DNA of 64,000 nucleotides from Mycolicibacterium canariasense (GTDB lineage Bacteria > Actinomycetota > Actinomycetes > Mycobacteriales > Mycobacteriaceae): positions 1-64,000 of the forward strand of contig NZ_LQOL01000099.1 in the NCBI RefSeq assembly GCF_002101555.1, read 5' to 3'. The notes under the pieces are model-generated. The model had not been told where the DNA came from, did no database searches, and worked only from the letters and a program-made list of their open reading frames with translations. Below are positions 48,694 through 56,390 of this stretch, piece after piece. The position numbers and the translations under genes are program-made. Numbering within the stretch: position 1 is the stretch's first letter; each line of letters starts with the position of its first letter.

Positions 48694-50694
48694 GTGAGCA
48701 GGGCCAGAACACTCGGGCTGACGCTGTACGAGTTCGGCGCGGTGGCACGCAGCCTGCTCGGCGTGCTGGCGGTCGCGGCGATCGCGCTCTATCTCGGGAC
48801 GCCCGGCGCGGCCGTCGCCGCGGGCGGCGCCGCTGCCCTGGCCGGTGCCACCGCGCTGCAGGACAGCCCGCGCAGCCGGATCCCGATCGTCGTCACGGTC
48901 TCGGTGGAGATGGCAGTGGCGGTGGCTGTCGGCGGGCTCACCAGTGGGTGGGCTCCCCTGTTTCTCGTCGCGGTGGCGGCGTGGTGCTTTCTGGCCGGGA
49001 TGCAGTGGGCGCTGAGCGCCAACGCCGGCATGCTGGCCTCCGGCGCCGCGGTACTGCTGGTCACCGCCTCCCCGACGGGGGCCAGTGACACCACGGTGCT
49101 GATGTCGGCCGGTCTGGCGTTGCTGGGCGGGTTGACCCAGGCGGTGCTGATCGCGGTCTGGCCGCAACGCCGATGGCGTGACCAAAGCGAAGCCCTCACC
49201 CAGGCTTACCGCGCCCTCGGGACGGAGGCCCACCGACTCGCGACCGAGCCAGGCGCCCAGATCGACCGAATGCCCTTGATCCGGCTGCGGGAGGCCTTCA
49301 CCCTCAGCGAAGCACAGGCGCGGCGGCGGCCGCCGGCCTACCGGGGTTGGTACGGACTGCCGGAGCGGATCGCGGTGACGCTGACGGCACTGGGCCGTGA
49401 AGGCCCCCGGGACCCGGCCGCCGCGGACACCCTGCGCGCCACGGGAGACCTGCTCGAGCTGATAGCCAGGCGCGCGCATCGTCGCGAGGTGGGTCCCGCG
49501 CTGGCCCGCCTCAACGCGGCGGCCGACGCCACCGATGGCACCACCGCCGTCGTGGCCCAGCGGCTGTACCGTCAACTGTCCGAAGCCGTCGAGTTGCGGT
49601 TCGGGCAATTCGAACCCGAACAGGTGGCCCAGTTGCGGCGACCGGGGCTACCTGATTCGTGGGCGGCAGCCGTCGACCTGATGCGGGCGCAACTGCATTG
49701 GCGCTCACCGATCTTGCGGCACGCCGTCCGATTGGCGATCGCGGTGACCGCCGGGATGGCAATGGCCAGGGCCAGCGGATCCGAGCACGCGTACTGGATC
49801 GCGGTGACGGTGCTCATGGTGCTACGCCCCGAGACGGCACATACCTACACCCGCTGCGTCGGGCGGATCACCGGCACCGCGATCGGTGTGATCGCGGCGT
49901 CGACCGTCACCGCACTGTTGCACCCGGGTGGTCTTCTGTCGGCGGCACTGGCCGTGGCATGCCTGGGAATCGCCTATCTCGGAGCCGAATTCGGGTACTT
50001 CGCGGTGAGCGCAGCGCTGGCCGCCGCAATCATCTTCTTGCTGGACGTGGGCGGGTCCGTCGACGCCGCCGCCGTTGAGCAACGCTGGTTGGCCACCATT
50101 GTCGGCGGGGCCCTGGCGATTATCGTGCACGTCGCGCTTCCCGACAACGCGCTGGTGCGACTGCGGCAGCGGGCCGGCGAACTGTTGAAGACCGAGATCG
50201 ACTACGCCGCCGCGGTGATCAAGGCCTTCGTGCACGATGTCGACCATCCCGCCGAAACGCTGTCGACCGCCTGGCAGCGTGCGGCCAGCGCGCGCACCGC
50301 GTTCGAGGCCGCGGTCGGGGCCACCCGGACCGAGGACCCCGCGATACGCCGGTGGTTGCGCCCCTACCGCGCCGCACTGAACGCGGTCACCACCAGTTGC
50401 GCCACGCTGGAGTCCACCTTGCCTGTGCACCCGTCATCCACCCTGAGCCGTGAATTCACCAGCGCCATCGACGGTTACGTCAAGGCACTGATGGGCAATC
50501 CGGCCACACCGGCCGCTCCGTGGCGGGTGGACACCGAGCAACTCAACGCCGCATCGATCGCGGTGCGCGACGCCGCGCCGTTGCTGGGCCCCGACGACGG
50601 CCCGGCGCGGGTGCTCGTCGGCGAACTCGCCACGATCACCCGGGTGCTGGTCGACGTCGCCAACGCCGGCCCGGCAACCTCGGCCGCCGGTTAA
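48694..50694 (+). CDS. FUSC family membrane protein (aromatic acid exporter-like)
   Basis: A 666-residue membrane protein of the fusaric acid resistance (FUSC/AaeB) type. Two blocks of about six hydrophobic helices (residues 10-155 and 360-480) flank a soluble domain, and a further helical domain ends the protein. HAYWIAVTVLMVLRPETAHTYTRCVGRITGTAIGV is the diagnostic FUSC block around helix 8. It likely exports aromatic acids or other toxic organics. GTG start at 48694. The 3' end overlaps the thioesterase gene by 4 bases. Confidence 0.82.
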   Translation: MSRARTLGLTLYEFGAVARSLLGVLAVAAIALYLGTPGAAVAAGGAAALAGATALQDSPRSRIPIVVTVSVEMAVAVAVGGLTSGWAPLFLVAVAAWCFLAGMQWALSANAGMLASGAAVLLVTASPTGASDTTVLMSAGLALLGGLTQAVLIAVWPQRRWRDQSEALTQAYRALGTEAHRLATEPGAQIDRMPLIRLREAFTLSEAQARRRPPAYRGWYGLPERIAVTLTALGREGPRDPAAADTLRATGDLLELIARRAHRREVGPALARLNAAADATDGTTAVVAQRLYRQLSEAVELRFGQFEPEQVAQLRRPGLPDSWAAAVDLMRAQLHWRSPILRHAVRLAIAVTAGMAMARASGSEHAYWIAVTVLMVLRPETAHTYTRCVGRITGTAIGVIAASTVTALLHPGGLLSAALAVACLGIAYLGAEFGYFAVSAALAAAIIFLLDVGGSVDAAAVEQRWLATIVGGALAIIVHVALPDNALVRLRQRAGELLKTEIDYAAAVIKAFVHDVDHPAETLSTAWQRAASARTAFEAAVGATRTEDPAIRRWLRPYRAALNAVTTSCATLESTLPVHPSSTLSREFTSAIDGYVKALMGNPATPAAPWRVDTEQLNAASIAVRDAAPLLGPDDGPARVLVGELATITRVLVDVANAGPATSAAG

Positions 50695-51314
50695 CCCCTG
50701 GCCCACTTCGGTCGGATGAACACTCCCTCGGCCTGCACGGTGGGACCGTCCGCGTCGGCGATCAGTCCGGCCGCGAATGTCTTGACCCCTTCGGTGCGCA
50801 CGATCGCCGCCTCGATGTGCAAGGCGCCCAGCGGGGTCGGCCGCAGATACCGGACACTGATGGTGCCGGTGAGCCTGGGACTGGTGGCCGGGCTGGCCGA
50901 TTCACCGAGCACGTGATCCAGCAACAGTGCGGCCACCCCGCCGTGCACATGTCCCGGCGGGCCCTCATACGCCGCACCCAGCACGAAATCGGCGAATACC
51001 GATCCGTCGGCGTTGCGCTGCACGGCCAGCGGCGGCGCGATCGGGTTGCGCAGCCCGATCACCGCGTTCCCCCAGGGCATCCGGTCGCCCTCGGCGGTGA
51101 AGCGCACACCGAAGGGGCCGTCGAGCTGTTGCCGTTGCAGGATTGCGGTCGCCGCGTCGATGTGCGCCCTGGCCGCGGCCACCGCATCGGCGTCGGCCTC
51201 CGAGCGGATGGTGGCATCGATCAGCTCACGCACCGACTCGGTCAGCGGCCGGTAGACGGTGCGCAAGCGCTCGACGTCCTCGGCGCTGAGGTCCTCGAGG
51301 GTGAAGTCCAGCAT
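50691..51314 (-). CDS. PaaI-type hotdog thioesterase, KstR-linked
   Basis: A 207-residue hotdog protein. PGHVHGGVAALLLDHVLGESA is the PaaI thioesterase signature, with a preceding helical N-terminal 90 residues (SVRELIDATIRSEADADAV) that is an unusual addition to the core. ATG start at 51314. A near-perfect palindromic KstR-type site ends only 8 bases upstream of the start codon. Presumably cleaves an acyl-CoA in steroid or fatty acid catabolism; inference from the operator. Confidence 0.78.
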   Translation of the reverse strand: MLDFTLEDLSAEDVERLRTVYRPLTESVRELIDATIRSEADADAVAAARAHIDAATAILQRQQLDGPFGVRFTAEGDRMPWGNAVIGLRNPIAPPLAVQRNADGSVFADFVLGAAYEGPPGHVHGGVAALLLDHVLGESASPATSPRLTGTISVRYLRPTPLGALHIEAAIVRTEGVKTFAAGLIADADGPTVQAEGVFIRPKWARG

Positions 51315-51322
51315 GGAAGAAC

Positions 51323-51336
51323 TAGAACATGTTCTA
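51323..51336. promoter_or_regulatory. KstR-type operator overlapping the thioesterase promoter/start region
   Basis: TAGAACATGTTCTA is a perfect 14-base palindrome matching TNNAACNNGTTNNA. It lies 9-22 bases upstream of the minus-strand ATG at 51314, so it would block the -10 or the transcription start instead of the -35. The plus-strand gntR gene starts 60 bases on the other side. Confidence 0.75.
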
Positions 51337-51382
51337 AGTGTCGTGTCGAGTCCCGCAAACGGCACGCGGCCGCAAAAGTTCG

Positions 51383-51388
51383 TACGAT
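51383..51388 (+). promoter_or_regulatory. -10 element of the gntR gene
   Basis: TACGAT fits TANNNT and ends 8 bases before the ATG at 51397, predicting a leaderless gntR transcript. Confidence 0.4.
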
Positions 51389-51396
51389 GGCGTGAC

Positions 51397-52065
51397 ATGG
51401 CGGCAGCACGGACAGACGGATCGCGGCAGGAACTGCCCGCAACTCTCGTCGACGTCGCCGGAAACCGGGTACGCGACGCGATCCTGAGCGGGGCGCTGAG
51501 CCCCGGCGAGAAGATCGTCGAGGAACAACTGTGCGCAGACCTCGGCATCAGCCGGGCACCGCTGCGCGAGGCCTTGCGCCTGCTGACACAGCAGGGCCTG
51601 GTGGAGCATCTCCCCCGGCGCGGGTCGCGGGTCACCGACTGGTCCCCGTCGGACATCCTGCAGCTGTTCGATCTCCGGCAGGTGCTCGAGCGGCATGCCG
51701 TCGAACTCGCGATGCCGCTCGCCGACCCGGACTCCGCGCTGGAACCGGTACGGCTGGCGCTCGATGACATGGCCTGTGCGACAGACCCTCTGGACCGCGA
51801 CGACGCGCACCGCCGCTTCCACGCCGCGGTCGTCGGACTCGCCGACAACCACCAGCTGGATCTGGTGCTGGAGCCGATTCTGCTGAAACTGCAGCTGCCG
51901 ATGGCGATGAACCTGCGCGAAGAGGCCCGACATCACCACGCCAGCGACGGCGTCGAGCGGCACCGGGCGATCCTGACCGCACTGGAGTCCAATGACGCCG
52001 CGACTGTCATCACGGCCCTCGAACAGCACGGACACCTGCGCTATCTGAACCTGGCGACCCAGTGA
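51397..52065 (+). CDS. GntR family regulator (FCD type) of the biuret operon
   Basis: A 222-residue GntR-FCD regulator. The winged helix lies at about residues 15-80 (DVAGNRVRDAILSGAL, CADLGISRAPLREALRLLTQQGLVEHLPRRG). The FCD effector domain follows with the His/Asp metal-site pattern RFHAAVV and ERHRAIL. It lies 65 bases upstream of the AtzF/BiuH/permease operon, so it is the likely regulator of biuret or urea-type nitrogen use. The ligand is inferred from neighbours. Confidence 0.87.
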   Translation: MAAARTDGSRQELPATLVDVAGNRVRDAILSGALSPGEKIVEEQLCADLGISRAPLREALRLLTQQGLVEHLPRRGSRVTDWSPSDILQLFDLRQVLERHAVELAMPLADPDSALEPVRLALDDMACATDPLDRDDAHRRFHAAVVGLADNHQLDLVLEPILLKLQLPMAMNLREEARHHHASDGVERHRAILTALESNDAATVITALEQHGHLRYLNLATQ

Positions 52066-52084
52066 GGCGCTAACACGATCGACA

Positions 52085-52128
52085 CATGGCCGTACCGCGA
52101 TCGCCATGATTCTGTCGACAATCGACAG
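52085..52128. promoter_or_regulatory. Two inverted repeats in the biuret operon promoter
   Basis: CATGGC (52085-52090) pairs with GCCATG (52103-52108), and CTGTCGA-caa-TCGACAG (52112-52128) is a perfect 7-base-arm palindrome ending 2 bases before the ATG at 52131. The second is the best candidate for the GntR operator. Confidence 0.6.
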
Positions 52129-52130
52129 AC

Positions 52131-53540
52131 ATGGGAACAGCCGCCAACGGTCCATCGATCGGTCCGTCGATTGCCGAGATCCTCGATTCGCACGCCGGCG
52201 GCACCGGCTCGCCGGTCAAGACGGCGGCCCGGGTCGCCGACGCGATCGCCGCCCGCGGCGACGACGGGACCTGGCTGTCCACCGTCGCGCGCGACGAATT
52301 GCTGGCAGCGGCCGCTGAGATCGAGAGTCGGCCCGGGGCAAGGACTTTGCCGCTGTACGGCGTGCCGTTCGGGGTCAAGGACAGCATCGACGTCGCCGGT
52401 GTCCCCACCACGCTGTCCTGCCCGGACTACGCCTACGTCGCCGAGCGCACCGCCCCGGCGGTACAGCGGCTGCTGGACGCGGGCGCGCTCTATGTCGGCA
52501 AGACCAATCTCGACCAGTTCGCCACCGGTCTCAACGGAACCCGCACCCCCTACACCGTGCCGCGCAGCGTGTTCGGCAACGATCTCATCTCCGGCGGTTC
52601 CAGCTCGGGCTCGGCCCTCGCCGTCGCGCTGGGCCAGGTGCCCTTCGCGGTGGCCACCGACACCGCGGGATCGGGGCGTGTCCCGGCGGCCCTCAACGGG
52701 GTGGTCGGTTTCAAGCCCTCCCGGGGACTGATCAGCACCGTAGGGTTGGTGCCGGCCTGCAAGTCGCTGGACTGCCTGAGCGTGATGGCCGGCTGCATCG
52801 ACGATGTCGACCGGGTTTTCGACGTCCTGGCCGGGCGCGATGACGGCGACCCGTGGTCGCGGGATCGCGGCCCGCGGTACGGCGGGACGCCGATCCGGGT
52901 CGGGCTACCCCCGGCCGCCGAACTCGAGTTCTTCGGTGACGATGCGATGCGCGCCGCCCACCTCGGATTCCGGGAACACCTGGAACGGCAGACCGTCACC
53001 GTCGAGGTGTCCCTGGCGCCGTTCCTGGCCGCGGGGACGCTGCTCTATCAAGGGCCGTGGGTGGCCGAGCGCCTGGTCGAGTTCGGCGATTTTCTTGCCG
53101 AACAACCAGATTCGATCCACCCGGTGGTGCGGGACATCTTTCGCGGCGGCCTCAACTACACCGCGGTGGACGCGTTCGCCGCCTTGCAGAAGCTGCAGGA
53201 GCTCAAGGCCGAGGTCGCCCGACTGTGGGAGTCCATGGACGTGTTGGTGGTGCCCACCATCGGCACCACCTTCACCGTCGAGCAGGTGCTCGCGCGGCCC
53301 ATCGACTGCAACACGATGCTGGGCCACTACACGCACTTCGGCAATCTGCTCGACCTGCTCGGCGTCGCGGTGCCGCTCGGGGTGACCAGCGACGGGCGGC
53401 CCTACAGCGCGATGCTGCTGGGCAACGCGCTCTCCGACGACACCGTGCTGACGCTGGCCGCGCAGATCCTCGACGAACCCCGGATCGCCACCGTGGCAAC
53501 CGGAGCCGCCACCGCGTCGACCGTCAAGGAGGAGATATGA
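52131..53540 (+). CDS. Allophanate hydrolase (AtzF/TrzF-like), amidase domain only
   Basis: A 469-residue amidase-signature enzyme that converts allophanate to CO2 and ammonia. The triad is Lys83 (FGVKDSID), Ser157 (GGSSSGSA) and nucleophile Ser181 (DTAGSGRVP). YGVPFGVKDSIDVAG and CNTMLGHYTHFGNLLDLLGVAVP are allophanate-hydrolase-specific. It lacks the C-terminal domain of the long AtzF (about 600 residues), like the short TrzF type. An overlap of 4 bases couples it to the BiuH-like gene. Confidence 0.87.
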   Translation: MGTAANGPSIGPSIAEILDSHAGGTGSPVKTAARVADAIAARGDDGTWLSTVARDELLAAAAEIESRPGARTLPLYGVPFGVKDSIDVAGVPTTLSCPDYAYVAERTAPAVQRLLDAGALYVGKTNLDQFATGLNGTRTPYTVPRSVFGNDLISGGSSSGSALAVALGQVPFAVATDTAGSGRVPAALNGVVGFKPSRGLISTVGLVPACKSLDCLSVMAGCIDDVDRVFDVLAGRDDGDPWSRDRGPRYGGTPIRVGLPPAAELEFFGDDAMRAAHLGFREHLERQTVTVEVSLAPFLAAGTLLYQGPWVAERLVEFGDFLAEQPDSIHPVVRDIFRGGLNYTAVDAFAALQKLQELKAEVARLWESMDVLVVPTIGTTFTVEQVLARPIDCNTMLGHYTHFGNLLDLLGVAVPLGVTSDGRPYSAMLLGNALSDDTVLTLAAQILDEPRIATVATGAATASTVKEEI

Positions 53541-54259
53541 CAGCCCAGCCAGCAGCCGAAGGCGGATCGCCCATGTCTGCGTCCGTCCCCGCCGAACCGT
53601 CGGCGTTCACGCTGGAACCGGGGCGGACGGCGTTGATCGTCATCGACATGCAACGGGATTTCCTGCTGCCCGGCGGTTTCGGGGAAAGCCTGGGCAATGA
53701 CGTGCACCAGTTGCTGAAGGTGGTCGGGCCACTTGCCGACCTGATCGCGGCGGCGCGCGCGGCCGGCCTGCTGGTGATCCACACCAGAGAGGGCCACCAG
53801 CCCGACCTGTCGGACTGCCCGCCCGCCAAGCTCAATCGGGGCGCACCGTCGCAACGCATCGGCGACCCCGGCAAGTACGGGCGCATCCTCATCCGCGGCG
53901 AGTACGGCCACGACATCGTCGACGAACTGGCGCCGATCGCGGGCGAGGTGGTGATCGACAAGCCGGGCAAGGGGGCGTTCTACGCCACCGATCTGCAGGA
54001 CGTGCTGACCGGTGCCGGTATCACCCAACTGTTGATCACCGGCGTCACCACCGAGGTGTGCGTGCACACCACCACACGCGAGGCCAACGACCGCGGCTAC
54101 GAGTGCCTGGTGGTATCCGACTGCGTCGGTTCGTATTTCCCGGAATTCCAGCGGGTGGGGCTGGAAATGATCACGGCCCAGGGGGGCATTTTCGGGTGGG
54201 TCGCCGACACGGCGGCCGTCATTCCCGCACTGCAACAACTCACTCCGCACGCCGCCTGA
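53537..54259 (+). CDS. Biuret amidohydrolase-like cysteine hydrolase (BiuH, isochorismatase fold)
   Basis: A 240-residue cysteine hydrolase of the isochorismatase-like group. The triad is Asp37 (IDMQRDF), Lys142 (VIDKPGKGAFYATDL) and Cys175 (GVTTEVCVHTT). These positions and the flanking sequence match biuret amidohydrolase BiuH, which makes allophanate from biuret. The ATG overlaps the allophanate hydrolase stop (ATGA), giving a coupled two-enzyme pathway. Next is a permease gene, 13 bases further on. Confidence 0.84.
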   Translation: MTAQPAAEGGSPMSASVPAEPSAFTLEPGRTALIVIDMQRDFLLPGGFGESLGNDVHQLLKVVGPLADLIAAARAAGLLVIHTREGHQPDLSDCPPAKLNRGAPSQRIGDPGKYGRILIRGEYGHDIVDELAPIAGEVVIDKPGKGAFYATDLQDVLTGAGITQLLITGVTTEVCVHTTTREANDRGYECLVVSDCVGSYFPEFQRVGLEMITAQGGIFGWVADTAAVIPALQQLTPHAA

Positions 54260-54272
54260 AAGGACCCCGCCC

Positions 54273-55868
54273 GTGTCCACCGACGTCACCGATCCCCCCG
54301 CGCCGTCCGACACCCCCAAACCCGGGATCGCGATCCCCTGGTGGACTCGCGGGGACACCAACGCGTTCTTCGGGCTGGGGTTCAACATCCTGGTCAACGT
54401 CCTGACCCTGACCGGGTTGATGATCGGCGTCGTCAACGTGCCACCGGGTGATGTGCTGGGCACCATCCTGCCCGCCCTGGGCGTGGCGCTGATCCTCGGC
54501 AATCTGTACTACACGTTCCTGGCGCGCCGATTGGCCCGGCGCGAGAACCGAACGGACGTCACGGCTTTACCGTACGGCCCCAGCGTGCCGCACATGTTCA
54601 TCGTGGTGTTCGTCGTCATGCTGCCGGTGTACCTGAACACCAAGGACGCCATGGCGGCCTGGCAGGCCGGGCTGGCCTGGGCATTCATGATCGGCGTCAT
54701 CGTGATGATCGGCGCCTTCGTCGGACCCTATATCCGCAAGCTGACCCCGCGCGCGGCAATGCTGGGCACCCTGGCCGGTATCTCGATCACCTTCATCTCG
54801 ATGCGGCCGGCCGCCCAGATGTGGGAGGCGGCCTGGATCGGCCTGCCGGTCATGGCGATCATCCTCATCGGCTTCTTCACCGACATGAAGTTGCCGTTCG
54901 GCATCCCCGTCGGCCTGGCCGCCCTGCTGGTCGGCACCGCGATCGGGTGGATCGGCGGGTTCATGTCGGCACCCGATGTGGGACAGGCGGTTTCGGATAT
55001 CGCCATCGGCATCCCCGATCTTCGGGTGGACATGCTGTTCTCCGGCCTGTCGCATCTGGCCCCGCTGCTGGGCACCGCGATACCGCTGGGCGTCTACAAC
55101 TTCACCGAGGCAATGAGCAACGTGGAGAGCGCGGCCGCCGCGGGTGACAACTACAACCTGCGCAGTGTGCTGCTGGCCGACGGCGCCGGCGCGGTGATCG
55201 GGTCGGCATTCGGCTCGCCGTTCCCGCCCGCGGTGTACATCGGTCACCCCGGCTGGAAGGACGCCGGCGGCCGCGCCGGTTACTCGCTGGCCAGTGGTGT
55301 GGTGATCGGTATCTTCTGCTTCCTCGGCCTGTTCGGGGTGCTGGACGCGCTGCTGCCGGTGCCGGCGATCGTGCCGATCCTGCTCTACATCGGTCTGCTG
55401 ATCGGGGCGCAGGCGTTCCAGGCGGTGCCGCGACTGCACGCCGTCGCCGTCGTCGCCGCCATCCTGCCCAACCTGGCGCAGTGGGCCAGCGGGCTGATCG
55501 ACAACGCCTTGAACGCGGCGGGCACGTCTGCATCGAAGGTCGGATTGGAGGCACTCAACGGTGCGGGTGTGGTCTACGACGGCCTGTTGACCCTCGGCGA
55601 GGGTGCGGTGCTGGTGGGCCTGATCCTGGGCACCATGGTGACGTTCATCCTGGAGAAGAAGTTCCTCTACGCGGCGATCGCCTCGGTGGTCGGTGCCGCC
55701 CTGTCCTTCATCGGGCTGATCCACGCCCCCGAGGTGGCCTGGGCGGCCAATCCGCAAGTCGCCCTGGGCTATCTGTTCTTCGGGATCGTCTGCGCGGCCT
55801 ATGCGCTGCTGCCCGGCTCGAAGGACCCGGTCGAGGTCGACGAGTCCGATATCGTCGCCGGCCACTAG
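54273..55868 (+). CDS. NCS2/xanthine-uracil-type permease of the biuret operon
   Basis: A 531-residue membrane protein with about 12-14 helices, of the NCS2-like nucleobase permease group. The blocks NILVNVLTLTGLMIGVVNVP, TDVTALPYGPSVPHMFI and the SAFGSPFPPAVYIGHPGWKDAGGRAGYSLA helix-8/10 region, read as separate helices, are recognisable. GTG start at 54273, 13 bases after the BiuH-like stop. Likely imports biuret, cyanurate-type or related ureides, an inference from its operon. Confidence 0.8.
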   Translation: MSTDVTDPPAPSDTPKPGIAIPWWTRGDTNAFFGLGFNILVNVLTLTGLMIGVVNVPPGDVLGTILPALGVALILGNLYYTFLARRLARRENRTDVTALPYGPSVPHMFIVVFVVMLPVYLNTKDAMAAWQAGLAWAFMIGVIVMIGAFVGPYIRKLTPRAAMLGTLAGISITFISMRPAAQMWEAAWIGLPVMAIILIGFFTDMKLPFGIPVGLAALLVGTAIGWIGGFMSAPDVGQAVSDIAIGIPDLRVDMLFSGLSHLAPLLGTAIPLGVYNFTEAMSNVESAAAAGDNYNLRSVLLADGAGAVIGSAFGSPFPPAVYIGHPGWKDAGGRAGYSLASGVVIGIFCFLGLFGVLDALLPVPAIVPILLYIGLLIGAQAFQAVPRLHAVAVVAAILPNLAQWASGLIDNALNAAGTSASKVGLEALNGAGVVYDGLLTLGEGAVLVGLILGTMVTFILEKKFLYAAIASVVGAALSFIGLIHAPEVAWAANPQVALGYLFFGIVCAAYALLPGSKDPVEVDESDIVAGH

Positions 55869-55873
55869 CGATC

Positions 55874-55914
55874 TGTGCACGTTCTGTCACGCTCACCGTT
55901 ACCGAACGTGCACA
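55874..55914. terminator. Long-armed inverted repeat between convergent genes
   Basis: TGTGCACGTTC (55874-55884) is perfectly complementary to GAACGTGCACA (55904-55914) with a 19-base loop. It fills most of the 48-base space between the convergent permease and cupin genes, so a bidirectional terminator is the simplest reading. Confidence 0.55.
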
Positions 55915-55916
55915 AC

Positions 55917-56300
55917 TCACGCCGGGACGAAGGGAACCTCGGCGCCGGGGGCGAGCACGACGTACATCCGGCGCCAGGGGTCCGTGCCGACGAGTTCCCA
56001 TTGGTGGCCCGTCCCGGTGGTGTCCTCGGCCAGCAACACGTCGCCGGGGTGCAGCGTGAACGTCTCGTGGTCACGGGTCGAGAACCGCAAGGTGCCGGCC
56101 AGGGTCACCACCAGTTGGCGCACCGGCGCGGTATGCCAGGCCAGCGATCCGCCGCCGGCGGTCTCCTCCACCGTGACATGGGCGGCCGACATCGCCACCG
56201 ACACCAGGTCCGCGTTGCGGCCGGGCGTCATGTCCAGCGTGCCGACATCCACATGCGAGCCGCCGTCGTCACCGGTCCACAACCGCACACATCGGATCAT
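55917..56300 (-). CDS. Cupin-domain protein
   Basis: A 127-residue single-domain cupin. The metal-binding core is LAWHTAPVRQLVVTLAGTLRFSTRDHETFTLHPGDVLLAED read along two strands, with His and Glu ligands partly in place (WHTAP and HPGD). The downstream tract ends in VVLAPGAEVPFVPA. Start ATG at 56300; an upstream in-frame ATG at 56342 is an alternative. Role unknown; it may be a small-molecule sensor or isomerase. Convergent with the permease. Confidence 0.72.
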   Translation of the reverse strand: MIRCVRLWTGDDGGSHVDVGTLDMTPGRNADLVSVAMSAAHVTVEETAGGGSLAWHTAPVRQLVVTLAGTLRFSTRDHETFTLHPGDVLLAEDTTGTGHQWELVGTDPWRRMYVVLAPGAEVPFVPA

Positions 56301-56377
56301 GGGGCTCACCGTAGTCGCCGGCCCGTCGTTCGGCTCACGCATCTGCACAACGCTTCTCGCCGCGCCCGCCACTGAAT

Positions 56378-56383
56378 TAACGT
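56378..56383 (+). promoter_or_regulatory. -10 element of the TPR protein gene
   Basis: TAACGT fits TANNNT and ends 7 bases before the GTG at 56391, supporting that start over an in-frame GTG at 56382. Confidence 0.4.
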
Positions 56384-56390
56384 GCGTGCG

